Assembly (NCBI RefSeq): GCF_021155775.2
Contig: NC_060235.2
Coordinates: 39,286,607-39,350,606, forward strand
Length of the DNA: 64,000 bases
Source: Neodiprion pinetum
Lineage: Eukaryota > Arthropoda > Insecta > Hymenoptera > Diprionidae
Direction of reading: 5' to 3'
Each line of letters opens with the position of its first letter. Within the stretch, counting starts at the first letter, position 1. Made by a program: the position numbers and the translations under genes. A model generated the notes under the pieces. It saw nothing but the letters and a program-made list of their open reading frames with translations. It made no database searches and was not told the DNA's origin. Below, in pieces: positions 13,801 through 26,140 of the stretch.

Positions 13801-14429
13801 GTCCGGCAAGGGAGGGAAGAGCGCATTGATCAAGTCGATAACGGGGTTAATTAATCGAGTAGGTACCTACCTACGTCCGTGGCGTATGTAGAGGGTTGGA
13901 AATTCGAGCAGGCATCGGGATCGGATAGTTAAGGGCCGGAGGGCGGAGAGCGGGATACGGGAAAGATAGAAAGTCCAACGGGACAAATTGCCTTAATTAA
14001 GAGATATTACCACCCGGAGAGTCGCGGAACTTTTACCCCGATGGGAATTCCGGGCGCGGGTCAGCCGAGAATTGACCCTTTCTAGGCACGGCGCAAACTG
14101 ACGAAGGGATGGGCGTTACACGCACTTGCTTAACTGACTCTCGGACTTCGTAAGACCGCTTCCCAAAATCCAATCATTCTTACACCCCTGAAGCGGTTTC
14201 ACCCGGTCTTCGGTACGGGTGGACTTGAAATTTATTTGGAGTTTGGAAAAGTTGGCATAGGGACAATTTTTTAGGTATATCGGCGTGACGGAAGGAAGAA
14301 GGAAAATCGTAGTATAGGCCTATAACGATTTGGACATGAATATTCGGTCGTGGAGTCCGCATCGGGATTTAGGAAAATGGACAAAATCGTGCCAACGAGC
14401 CGTTTTGGAACGGCCACGAGCCAGCCATC
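10870..14429. other. Non-coding region with G-rich island
   Basis: No supportable gene. Contents include a CTCF-core-like AGAGGGCGC at 11229-11237, A/T homopolymers, an extremely G-rich stretch at 12247-12280, a second G-rich block around 12315-12345, and CpG-rich DNA at about 13840-14200 that may be regulatory. Open frames near 12411-12678 exist on both strands but have no recognisable protein features. Confidence 0.5.
12247..12280. repeat. G-rich tract
   Basis: Three long G runs interrupted by single A or AA on the plus strand. The arrangement has clear G-quadruplex potential and is a likely sequencing or assembly trouble spot. Confidence 0.9.
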
Positions 14430-14850
14430 GAACTTTACATTCTCACACTGCAGGTTCCAAGTTCATAGAGAAGAAAAAACAATGATATCCAATTCGAATT
14501 TTGAACTGCAAATTCAGATTGATAATTAAAGATTTGAAGCCCTTGGATACAATATTGTATGAAAAAGTGATGATTTTATTTATTTTGAACCACTACAGTG
14601 GATCCAACGTTACAAATTTTTGAAGCCTAACCTTGGACTCGTTATCGATTAACCAGAAAACCTCCACCTATCAATTTTTACGAAAATCGGAATATTTATA
14701 CATTTTTTCCAGCATATTATTGGATTGTCATTTTGGATTTCACAATCTGAGCAAACCGACGATTACCAATTTTCATAAAAATTCCAAAATTCCAATTTAA
14801 AAAAATTGAAGAGTTAAGATATCGATCAAACTCTGACGTTTCTCAACCGA
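14430..14850 (+). repeat. Dispersed repeat family D, copy 1
   Basis: This block matches the reverse complement of about 60230-60625 over several hundred bases with moderate identity. Shared landmarks in order are CACTGCAGGTTCCA, ATATCCAATTCGAATT, AGCCCT.GGATAC, a CACT..A..GGA.CCA segment, CCTTGGA.TCGTTATCG and TACGAAAATCGGAATATTT. It has no coding capacity. The class is unknown; it looks like an old non-autonomous dispersed repeat. Confidence 0.7.
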
Positions 14851-15520
14851 TTTCAATGTCTTCGGATTCATTTTGTTCGATTTTATAAACATTATACCGT
14901 AATCACAACTCGCTACTGTAACTATCGTGGAATATCTGTTTCGCGGTACTTACAAAAATGTATAATTTTTCATGAGCTCTAGAGAAAACTGTTTGTTTAA
15001 TTCTTTCCAATCGATCTCTGAATATCTCCATGATGAATAAAGTGGGCCTAAAAAACATTAGACCCGGATCAAAAAGACCAGACGAGTATAATAATTCTAA
15101 ACGTTACAATTAGAAAACCTCCTCTTCGAATTCTCAACAACTCAGCTTGTGTTTGTCGAATATTGTCAGAATCGTATTAAGAACGTTGTTTTGCTAACGT
15201 TCGCGCGCGCGCAAAAAAAAAAAAAAAAACTATTAAGAAGAGAAAAAATCGTTGGAATACAATTTATCGAAAAAATAAAAACAGGGGAAAAAAGGGAAAA
15301 GTTGCTACGCGGAGATTCAAAGTTTTTCAATGATAATTCGCGTCGCGCGGCTTCCAAGCTCTCGGCGACGAGAGGGAGGAGGAGGGGGGCGACGAGGGGG
15401 GTAACCTTGGATTGCTTAATCCGGAATAATACTGATTAGACTACGAAGAGGGTCGTCCACGGTTCGGTGCTTGCCGCGTAACACAGTTCCTACGACGACG
15501 AGTCCGCTGCTCTCAAAGAA

Positions 15521-15573
<53 letters not shown>

Positions 15574-17955
15574 CTCCAGGTACAATTAGGTTCGCACCCC
15601 TGGGTGCCATTCCTCTTATTTCTACCCCTAAGTCCTCCCCACAGATTGAACATTTTCCGACAAAAAGGAAAAACCAGTTGGCTGGCTTACCCTCATCTCA
15701 TTCTCCCCTCCTCACCTCCTTGTCCTCCTTCTTCTTCTTCTTTTTCTTCTACTCCCCGAAGCCATCCTCTATCCCGACCTGTATAATTGCTCCGAATTAA
15801 ATTCATCTCTCCTTCTATTCGGCGTATATACATATTATAGAGTAAAAGGGCACCACCTGTTCAACGAAAAAAGCAATTCCTCGTTACGATCTTTCCGCGG
15901 AGTTCAACTTCAGACACAGTTTTTCTGCCAGAAAGATGGTAGAAAATTTTTTTATCGGGACGAAAGTCACCGCGACAGTGGTAATTATAATTAATAAAAT
16001 TATCGCTCGAGCTGTATTATCGTATTATTTATTCACATTTATGCGACCGTCTACGGAGAAAATAGACAATTTTTTATTAAAATGATTTTACTTAATTTTA
16101 AATCCGTAAATTTTATTATACCTTGAAATGTAAAATTCATTTTAGTGTAAATAAATTAGACGTAGAATATTACAATAATTATAGTGATACTTATTCGTTT
16201 CAGAAATAAAATTTTTACATTTGAAATCAATATTTAAATATAAATAAAAACAATTAATAGTTTTCCTAAAAAAATTTTAAAAAAAGCATATAGCTGAATC
16301 TGAAAATCTTATTCTTATTATTCCTGATGTTATAGAAATTAATAATGTTTTAGGTAATAATAAAACGAAGGTTGAAAACTTGTATTGCCGAAATTGCTTG
16401 CACTGATTGAAAAAATATCTAATTCTTGAGATTGAGGAAAAATTTCAGATGAAAAATCCTCACAATTATCAATTATTGTACGTATAGAGGAATTCGTTAC
16501 TGTATAATTTTCCTATCGCAAAAACCGTATAATTACATTCGTTGGTAGACGAAATTCGAAGTACCTACGCGATTTTCAAAGTAAATTTTTACAGTGTATA
16601 AGAGCAATAACTGATAAACCGTACGCATATTTGTTGTTCGTTTTCTGCGTAATTCGAGAGGAATGAAAAATTTAACGTTGGTCAGTTTGAACTGTTTGTC
16701 GTATAAACACCGTTGTTTAACGGCTACAGAACGTATTACGTGAAACCGGAACCGTGGATGTGGGATCCAGTAAATGCAGCAGCGGAAACTGATACGAGTC
16801 TGTTTGTGAGTAAAGAGAAGCGGTGCGCGGATTAGAGCGAAATAACCGTATGCGGTTTATTCATATTTTGCAGCTACGATACGAAAGTACGGAGTGAAAA
16901 ATATCACTCAGCTCCGCCATCTGTATGAAACTAAAAAGGAAAACATGTTTTTGAATAACCAAAAAACGGTAAAATAACACAGAGAGCGAATAACAAATTA
17001 ACGAATGAAAAACGAAACACGCAGACGCGGATTAACTAAAACCGCGACAAAGTAAATATGATGAAAAATTAATTGTTTCTATGCACAAAGAGAGAAAGAG
17101 AGAGAAGAATCGAAATTAATTTAATATCAGCGTGCGGGATGAAAATAAAACCTGCGTAAAGAACGAAATTTGTTTATTTTTTTTTTTTTTTCTTTCTTCC
17201 CATTCTTGCGTCACGTATATATGCTGTCATAGAATTCAATTGCGACTAATTGCCGTGCACGTTTTCTTTTTTCATGAGATTCAAATTTCCAACGCAATTA
17301 TACAAGGTGGTCTCATTTAATCGCACCGATCGAATATCTCGGAAACTAGAAGAGATACGAAAAAAAGTCTTGCTTTGATTTGTCGATTCCGACACTTTCC
17401 TCATTTTTCGAGTATGCATCGTGATTCTAGATTGGGAACAAATTTTTTTTTCCCATGACTGGCTGATGGCGGCTTTGAAGTTGTATTCAATAACATACGT
17501 ACAAATATATTTCATTTTTCAATATTGTCGAAGAAATTTCGAAAATTTTCATCGAGTTAAATACTCGGCAACTTTCCGTCGAAATAAAACGTCAATTCTC
17601 GGGGTTTGAAAAAATTACGAATGCTGTATTCGAAGTGATCAAGCATCTCACATGTATCCCCTCAAACGCGAACAGTAATGAAACTTTGGGGATTAACGAC
17701 TTGTCTCTTTGTGAAAATTTTGACAAATCAAAAACTTTTGCTTTTAATGCGGTAATAGTAAAAAAATACGTGTTCCCCATCTAAAATCAAAAAATACTCA
17801 ACAAGATCACTAATTATAAAGTAGCGCAATTTACAAATCAACCAATATCAGCATTATCTTTCCCCCTCGAAAGCCTCCAAGTCTTATACAACAAACATTC
17901 TCTTCTATCTCATCTAGTGTTCTAAATATTCTCCCGGGACGATTAAAAAAAACCA
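14851..17955. other. Non-coding AT-rich region
   Basis: No supportable gene. It contains A/T homopolymers, a GA microsatellite and the very AT-rich stretch 15940-16500. Open frames near 15149-15800 are caused by the GA repeat and pyrimidine-rich sequence. Confidence 0.5.
15516..15571. repeat. (GA)n microsatellite
   Basis: A long AG dinucleotide run, slightly interrupted at its left end. It produces Arg-Glu and Ser-Leu repeat frames on the two strands. Confidence 0.95.
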
Positions 17956-18356
17956 CACTGATGATAATTTCATTTGGTACAGTAACTAGAAAAAATTCGG
18001 TAAAACAGGTATCGTTAAAAAAAAACGAGGTACGCCTAACCATTTTACGCTATCGTCGATCCTTTTTTGGTTATTGCAACGCAAAATCAGTTTGTGAGGT
18101 TTGCTCTACTTTTTGAGTTAAACAAGGCGTTAAGGTCAATTTATTCTTGCACGAGCATTAAATTTTCGCAACAGTTGCAAGAAAATGTAGTAACAACGAT
18201 CGTAACGAAGAAGAATAGTAACGGATACCAGACTTTCCGGTAACAGCTAGAAAACTAATTTTCATTTTGTACCTCGAGTTATATTTTTCGATCGTGGTAA
18301 AAAATGAAAATAGTTAAGGACTGATCGGTAACCGGAAGTAAAAATTTCTCTCAGTG
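17956..18356 (-). mobile_element. MITE family C, copy 1
   Basis: About 401 bp bounded by CACTGATGATAATTT and AAAAATTTCTCTCAGTG, an imperfect inverted-repeat pair. The interior matches copies at 19897-20298 (same orientation) and 62283-62709 (opposite orientation). Shared blocks include AAAACAGGTATCGTT, a GTACGCCTAAC segment, TTTGTGAGGTTTGCTCTAC and CGATCGTGGTAAAAAATG. I see no protein. Confidence 0.78.
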
Positions 18357-19896
18357 CATCCCGCATATAAATCGTCATTCAAATTTACACGCAGTCTCTG
18401 AATAACCGAACTAACGCTTGCACAATGTCTAACTGTGAGAGAAAATCAGGAACGTTTCTATAAACTTGACGAGGACGAACCGCAGCAAAGCACACAGAGC
18501 TTTAATCCTGCAGAGGAGTTTCGGACGCGACTTTGTACGAAAAGTTAGTCGCCGCCTCGGTTTCAAGTCCGTTTTACAGGCGGGCAAGTTGACTCTTGGC
18601 CAACCTGCGGCAAGTGCCTCGCCGTCTTTATCACTCGGGTTAGCTGCCGGTTTGTAGCTAAGCTTTCACCCCCGAAGAGAATCATTTTCACGGTCCACCC
18701 GCGGCGGTTCGACGAATGGAAGATGGAAAATCGTCGGGTCAGCTGGCCCCGTTTCCATGACTAACGATCATTAGAAAACTTGAGATTCAAACTCCTTCGT
18801 AATCTCCGAGCCGTTATAGTCTCTAATCCCCTCACCCCCGAAATACGTGCACTGAGTGAAATTTCCGCTCAGTTTTGAAATGCAAAATTTACAACCCGAG
18901 AAATAGTTCGATTGGAAGTGAAAGCAACGCTTCCGGATCATCGACATCGAATTAAAAAGACTTGCCAACGATTTTTAGTGCTTTCTGGACTGGACAGAAT
19001 CACGTGAGGTTACGAAAACGTATTACAAATGATACGAAACGATGGAAAGTCGTTGGAAATCAACGAAAGCACGCGACGAGATGTTGAGTCGATGAAAACG
19101 ATAATGAATTGAAACGATTTGCCGCAAAAATTGCAACGATTTTCACGATTTCCAACACTTGCCGAACGATTTCTTCCTCAAAGTTAAAGAAGATCCTGCG
19201 ATTTCAAGTGATCCGCAATGATAACAAAACGACTCGAGTTATCTCGATTGATTCCTCGTTACTTCGAAGAGAAATTCAGTCGTCAAAGTAATTCCTTCGA
19301 TCTTCCGCAACCGTTAAGTTTACGACCTCCTTGAATAAATCAAATTCCTTTCCTCATACACCGCAGAGACTAATGACCTCGGTCATAATTCTCAGCACTG
19401 TTTAGCCAGCATATCGTGCAGGTCGTGATTTATCCTTGAGGAGACTGAGGCGATCGGTAATCGACGAATCGATCGATCGGTGTTTGCCAAGGGGAAGGTT
19501 TATTCTGCGGAACCAATTTGATATGATGCATATTTAAGTGTTTATTCAGCCCTTGGTAGTAAATAGAGTTCGACCGACGCACGATTTTCATCCGTAGACG
19601 AAACCGTAAACGAACATTCGGCTCCTCTTCCAGTTTCGACCAGAACCGAAACTTACGTAGTTAAATTATAATCTAGTCAAATCTTCGTTATACCCTGAAA
19701 TCTAGTGTTTTTCCCAGCTTTGTAACAGATTATTGGATTAGATTGAACAAAAGACTTGAATTTATTAGAAATCACTTTATTTTTGGAATGCAATGTAGGT
19801 ACAAAATTAATTTCAAACACACCCGACACGAACGCTAGTTTCTGGCCAAAAGCGAAACAGAAATTTCGGTCAGTCTTCAGTATTTAATATAAACCC
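18357..19896. other. Non-coding spacer between MITE C copies
   Basis: No recognisable gene. A CpG-rich block lies at about 18480-18760. Confidence 0.45.
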
Positions 19897-20298
19897 CATT
19901 GAGAAAAATTGAGTAAAACAGGTATCGTTGAAAAAACTGTTTGAATATTGTTGGAATTACGAAAAACGAGCTACGCCTAACAATTTTGCGCTATCGTCGA
20001 TCCTTTTTTTAGTAATTGCAACGCAAAATCAGTTTGTGAGGTTTGCTCTACTTTTTTAGTTGAACAAGGCTTTAACATCAATGTATCGTTGCACAAGCGT
20101 TAAATTTTCGCAACAGTTGCAAGAAAATGCAGCAACAGTGATCGTAATGAGAAAGAACAGTAACGGATACTGGACCTTCCGGTAACGGCTAGAAAACTAA
20201 TTTTCTTTTTCTACCTAGAACTATATTTTTCGATTCTGGTAAAAAATGAAAATATTTAAGAACCGAGCGGTAACCGGAACTAAAAATTTCTCTCAGTG
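19897..20298 (-). mobile_element. MITE family C, copy 2
   Basis: About 402 bp bounded by CATTGAGAAAAATT and AAAAATTTCTCTCAGTG. It is in the same orientation as copy 1 and differs from it mainly by a segment around 19930-19965 (TGTTTGAATATTGTTGG) that copy 1 lacks and copy 3 retains. No coding capacity. Confidence 0.78.
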
Positions 20299-20394
20299 CA
20301 TCGTTTCTACGAAATATAGTAATCAGAAAATATCGATCTACGTCTGCAAGAATCACAACTGAATATGTAATGAAATCCCATATCAATCCAATAC

Positions 20395-20418
20395 ATATAT
20401 ATATATATATATATATAT
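20395..20418. repeat. (AT)n microsatellite, left flank of foldback
   Basis: A TA dinucleotide run directly abutting the left end of the long foldback element. A second TA run abuts the right end at about 20875-20891. Confidence 0.9.
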
Positions 20419-20875
20419 TAGACTGGGCCAAAAAAATTGACTATTTTTTTTTTTGAAAAATATATTGAGAATATCATTCAGTATGGAAAAAAAAAAATTT
20501 CATGAAATTTTAAGCCCTTAATATTAACTTTAAGAGGTCTATCATCGCTATTTTTGATTTTTAGTAATAATTTGATGTTTTACGTCAGAACTGTCGAAAT
20601 ATTGAAGTGAAAAAATTTATGTTCACTTATCCCTTTATAAAATTAAATTCCCTACAAAAAAGGTCTGATTATAGATTTTTGTCAGACAAGCCGTTTCCGA
20701 CAGTTCTGACGTAAAACATCAAATTATTACTAAAAATCAAAAATAGCGATGATAGACCTCTTAAAGTTAATATTAAGGGCTTAAAATTTCATGAAATTTT
20801 TTTTTTGCCATACTGAATGATATTCTCAATATATTTTACAAAAAAAAAAATAGTCAATTTTTTTGGCCCGGTCTA
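20419..20875. mobile_element. Long-arm foldback element
   Basis: A 457-bp structure in which about 182 bp (20419-20600) is repeated in near-perfect reverse complement at about 20694-20875, around a unique centre of roughly 93 bp. The ends are TAGACTGGGCC and GGCCCGGTCTA. It sits inside a TA microsatellite, so the target was TA-rich and the microsatellite is split to both sides. There is no open frame. The arms are too alike to be old. It could be a MITE of the long-TIR type or a foldback made by template switching. Confidence 0.88.
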
Positions 20876-23800
20876 ATATATATATATATATACACGTATG
20901 TACATAAGTACGTATAATACACACGCGTCGGGGATACAGATAGTGTATTTGTCAGAGATCATTACTTGAGTTAAAACTTGCGTAGGCTGAGACGTTCGTC
21001 GGCGACATCAAACGCGTCTGAAACGTCGTTACAGGAGCTTACCACTTTATACTCCGATCCATGCGGCAGCAGGATGTACTTTCACCCTGCATGAATTCCG
21101 ACTCTTTGACTGCTGTGTGAAAGCTCGCCTCCTTACCGACATCCCTCCTACCTACACAATGAATTAATGCGTACTTATACCCATACGTATATAATACAAT
21201 ATATTATTCAAAGCTCTAAGCGAGCCGCGTAATCGTTGTTCCTCGTCTTTGTCATTTTGACGTACGTTTGTATCTACGCGCGTAAAAGTCGCCGGGCAGG
21301 AAATACGCCATCGAAGGTGTATATGTGTATGTATATATATGTGTGTGTGCGCGTGCGTATGTAAGCAATGTCTGAACCGACTCCCTTACCTTTAATCATT
21401 ACCCCCCTCCACCGATTAACCTCCACCACAAAAGATTCATTTAATCTCGCTACTGTCCGTCTTACATATGTAGGTACGTATAGCTGACGGCAAGAATCCA
21501 TGGGCATGGGTATATATATATATATATATACGTAGTATATATTACGTATGTACTCGACTGTGTTATCATGACTAATTTAACGGTATCAAGAGGTTCAAAA
21601 GCGACCGGGCAACCGGGATGAAATTCCACGAAACTGGGAACGGGCCGGATTCGAATAACCGCAACCAGTGAAAAGCCGCTTTTTGATCCCTGGGTAAACT
21701 AACGCGAGCTTTCGACGCCGGGGAAATTTGAATTGGAACCAACGAGTGGATTTTCTTACGTTGGAAATCGGATCATTGGGTGCGATCAATTGGTGTAACG
21801 CTCGTAGTGAACGGATTCGTTTTAGCGCGGTGCCTACTTTTTTTCTTTTCATCTTAGGTGAAAAAAACTTGTCACAGATGAGACGGCGGGAATCTTGAGT
21901 CCGATCTTGAAATTCAAGGGTTTTTTTCAACAACTAAATAACACAGGGAAATGTTTTACCTTTTTTTCTTTACGTTCAATTGCTTCACTGACAATGAGAG
22001 AAATTTTTAGTTCCGGTCACCGCTCGGTTCTTATCTGTTTTCATTCTTTAACACAATGGAAAAAGTATAGTTGTAGGTAGAAAATGAGAATTAGTTTTCT
22101 AGCTGTTGTCAGAAAGTCTACTTGGCCAAATTCAATGCCGACAATTTGAAAAAAACTCAAGAACCGTTTTATCCAACGTGTTACTCGAAAGACGAAACCT
22201 TGAATTCGGATCTTAAGATTCCTATCTTATTTCTCTTGGCTTATTTTTCATTTTCGTTACATTTGCAATAAATTTCTCAGGTATCGCTGCGGAACGAAAC
22301 GTCGTGTAGAGTAAATTAGGAATTCGGTTTGCCTTAGGAACGAGTCAGCGGGTATAATGAGACAGAGAAATTATACGGAAGTGCCGCGGAGAGGAAACCG
22401 GCGGCGAGAGAGAAAGAAAAGAATTCCACGGGCGAGTCGGAAAATGGTAAGAAAGGCACGGAAGTGGACCGAGATTTATTGAGAAGGAGAGTTGAAAAGT
22501 TGCCGGAGGCTGAAACGCCGCTGAGATGCCGAAGCGAGATGCGCCGTTTCTCGGCCAGCGAAGATAACGCCTCCCGGATTAACCCATCCCATCCTGAACC
22601 ACGCGTGATAACGAATCTCTCCTCGATAAACTCGCCGATCCTTTCCGCCGCCATTGCTCTCACCTCCTTCTTCATTTTCGTTCCGCGCGATTCCTCCTTC
22701 CGCTCCCACTTTCGACGATTTCAGTCAGAATCACGGTGTTTGTTAATCACGATCCTTCGACAGGACGTGCAATTTTTCAGGGTGCCGGGGAATTAGCCGG
22801 GATCGGGTAGACGTTCGATCGTTGTCAAACAACACGAGTCGATGAAGAAAAACATTGTTCATTTTATTGAATTTAGATTTGAATAAATAAATTTTAATTC
22901 TGTACATCGATTAATGACCAAGATATTCGTTTATCGCTTGCAAAGTTTGCTCTTGTCTTTTTTAGGTTGATAAACAGGCCGTGAAGTTTTTCGTTGATAG
23001 CTATGACCAAAGACTTCAATACTTGTTGACGAACGTAAAAAAAAAAAAAATACACAAAGATTTTGGTTATCATTCGATGTATAGAATTAACGTTTATTTA
23101 TTTAGATAGAAATTTTTTTTTCCGTTGACCAGTAATTAGTTATCAATTTTGAACGAAAGTGATTTAAATGTGAAACCAAATTTTGTTTAATCTTTTTTTA
23201 CAGTAATGAGTAATTTTTTTTTTTCTCAATTCGACATATCTTTTTGGTTTCGAAAAACGCAAACTTCGTCTAATAAAACTATTTTTTCTTTTATCAATTG
23301 CGGGGAAAGAATAAAAATTTGACTTCTAGAAGCCAGACTAAAAATTCGTGTTGATCGGGGTAATTTATACAGTTTTCTTATAATGAACAACAACTCGTCG
23401 AAGTTATTGAAGGGACGAATGTATGTTACAGCATTTGAAATTTTTAAAGATGTGAAAATTTGATTTTTAGAGTTCTGAAAATTTAGAAAGTCCAAGTGAT
23501 GAAAATTAAAAACATAAAACGGCAAAATCTAAAATTCGTAAATGATTTTACATTATCGCAACGAATTCCGACAATTCTATATTTTGGCGTTCTATATTCT
23601 CACCTTTTTATTTATTTACCCCTCCACACTTCCATACTTCACAAATGAAGTTTTCGCTTCTTAAAAAATTCGATATCCCATCCTTTCTATTTTTTGATCC
23701 TTCTGCATTCTCACCCCTGCCCCTTGACCTCGAATAAATTAAATTAACGCCAATTTTCACCATAATTTCGGTTCAATTCTAAATTTAACTCGATCGACTC

Positions 23801-24467
23801 CGAGCAGTGTCATCTTTTTTCGTTCCATTGCTCATCGTTTCAAGCCGCGGCGATCTTTCCAGTCACGTATAAAAGCCGTTGTGCAAGCCGTAATAATTGC
23901 CGGTGTAACTGCGCACCGCGGTATCGCTGATCGGTATAATTTTTTCCCCATTCCTTTTTCCTCAGCTTTCGAACACCAGCAGCGGCAGCTACTGCAGTTG
24001 AAAGAGAAAAAATAAGTAGATAAAGAAAAGAGAGGATAAAAGAGAAGAAAAGGGAAGTGCGGGGGGGGGGGGGAGGAGAAGCGCGAAAGAAAGAAAATAA
24101 TCTTGAAATCCGTGAAAAGAAGGTGAAAGAGAGAAATGGCGGGACGCCGCCAATTCTCTTGACAATTTGACCTGGCGGTCTGCCAACCCGCGGCCAGTCG
24201 ATTCAACTAATCTAAGTTGCTTAGCACGACTTCGACCCTCCGTCTTGCAGCCTCCTTCGCCCTCATCCCCTCCGACACGCCGAAGTCTTAGCCCCCTTGT
24301 ATTACTCAAACCGCTCGATTCGCTCTGGCGAATAGAATATATGGGTCTCACTCATCGTCGGCCCATTGTAGGCATACCGTAAATTAAGAAAATTACGCGG
24401 AGCGACCAAAATTTACCTGTATCTCAAATGTGAGAACGCGATTAGATGCAAATAGGCTGGAAATTTA
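20876..24467. other. Non-coding region
   Basis: No supportable gene. It includes TA runs at 20876-20891 and 21511-21530, a CpG-rich stretch at about 22330-22800 that is open on both strands but unrecognisable, a partial family C copy, and a G13 run at 24061-24073. Confidence 0.5.
21992..22122 (+). mobile_element. MITE family C, truncated copy
   Basis: Begins CAATGAGAGAAATTTTTAGTTCCGG and follows the family through the TAGGTAGAAAATGA block to GAAAGTCTA, then the match stops. Only the terminal third of the element is present. Confidence 0.65.
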
Positions 24468-24561
24468 CACCGAGAGAAATTTTTAGTTCCAGTTACTTAT
24501 AACGATACCTGTTTTATCGAATTTTTCTAGTTACCGTAACAAATGAAATTTTTCTCAGTGT
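24468..24561 (+). mobile_element. MITE family C, internally deleted copy
   Basis: Only about 94 bp. It carries ACCGAGAGAAATTTTTAGTTCC at the left and AAATTTTTCTCAGTGT at the right, plus the family's AACGATACCTGTTTTA segment, but lacks the roughly 300-bp interior. This looks like an internal-deletion derivative that kept both termini. Confidence 0.68.
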
Positions 24562-25784
24562 ACGAAACGTGGTCACAATCGTCCTCGTAGGTTTAAAATG
24601 TGGAAAAAGCTATTCAAATATCGGGAACAACGAACGCGTAAACACTTTGTTCCGGCATTCTTTTCCTCTGACTTTGGCTTAATTAACGAACTTTGGATCA
24701 TTCCGAGCGTAAAATCTACTGAGGAAACGTGGGAGCGAACAAACTGGTCTGGTTCAGGTTGAGAAGGTATTCTGGAGTTACGAGTGCAGGTTATAAACTA
24801 GTCAGTACTTGTACGCAGGGTGTTTCATACCAAACCGACCTACGTATACGACCCTCACCATCAGAAATTTTTTTTAATCTTACGTGTGGTGTAAAATGGA
24901 CAAAAAAAAAAAAACATCTCTCACCAGGTTTCACGTTTCTCGGACACACACAGGTTTGATATTTACTGCTCGCAAAAACACGGAAACCCAAACGTTTCGA
25001 GTGATTAGCCCCGATCGATTGACTCGAAATTTCATTTTTGTTTGTAGTTTTTCCGTATTGAAATTCATCCATTCGGGTGTTTCGTCGCGATACAGAAACC
25101 GTCCGCTACAGGTATACTCCGTTGAAAAAGATCGCTGTCGGCGAAAAATGGGATTATGAAAGACAACTTATTTCCACAGCGTGTAACCCGATCCGAAAAT
25201 AGCCAAAGTAACGAAAAAAAAAAAAAAAAGCTCTGGAAGCACTTCTCGGTCGGAAATACGGGCGAAGAGTAAGGAATGATCAATTTTTTATGCGAAATCC
25301 TCTCAGGGTCGCGCAGCGATTGCCGGAGGCAGCAGCGAATACGCATTGTATGTAACACAGTGGCAGATCGGCATGGACACAACGGGAAATTTAATTTCTG
25401 AGTAACCCTACACCGCCCTCGAACCCGCCGAGCTTATCCATTGTGCGAGAGCGGGCCGGAGACACTTGATCGCAGGACTCCATTTGCGGTTTAGCATAAT
25501 GGTAACCCAAGGCGAGAGGGATATTCCACCGGCTATAATATCGTCGCCCGCGTCCCGTTCTCGCCAAGGGATAAAAATAAACAAGCCGAAGAGGAGAGCG
25601 GAGGAAGTGAAACGTCTGCGGGACTGGCGGCCCTTTAATCTCTAGAGAACTCATCCCGAGGGGGTGAAATTCCGACTTGCCGTGACCAATTTTCGACCAG
25701 CGGTGATCGTTGAGTGGAACCAAATATTATCACGAGCAGTGGTCCGGGTGGAGGTCGTTTTTTACGCGCGTTACTCCGAATCGC
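24562..25784. other. Non-coding region
   Basis: No recognisable gene or dispersed repeat. Short frames lie on both strands with no protein features. Confidence 0.45.
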
Positions 25785-26140
25785 GGTGTGTTGGAAGTCG
25801 CCTTCCAGCGTTCCACTAATACAGGCACGGAGTGACCAATCTTGATCAATGGACACCTGCTCCAAGGACTCGTTGGATGGAAGGCTGTTGGAAGTCGCCA
25901 TACAACGTTTCACTAATTCAGGCATGGAGTAATCAATGTTGATCAATGGACGACTTGTTGAATGAAAGGCTGCTGGAAGTCTCCTTCTTCTAACGTTCCG
26001 CTAATTCAGGCATGGAGTGATCGATGCCGATGAATGGACTCCTGATACAATGACGGTTTTTGAAGAAAATGGTGTTGGAAGTCGCTTTCTGACGTTCCAA
26101 TAATTGACCAATGCCGATCAACGGACTCCTGCTCCAATGA
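25785..26140. repeat. Degenerate ~95-bp tandem repeat (about 4 units)
   Basis: Units begin at TTGGAAGTCG-like sequence near 25791, 25888, 25973 and 26075, giving spacings of 97, 85 and 102 bp. Each unit carries an A.CGTTCCACTAATTCAGGC segment, GGAGTGATCAAT and ATCAATGGAC. Units differ by substitutions and small indels, so the array is old or relaxed. Confidence 0.75.

Noticed and set aside
22334..22796. Overlapping CpG-rich frames on both strands
   Set aside because: About 110 codons each way with no domain or splice-bounded structure; typical of GC-richer DNA with few stops.
25785..26140. CRISPR-like repeat array
   Set aside because: Units are ~95 bp, imperfect, and have no constant-repeat/unique-spacer alternation. 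The host is eukaryotic.
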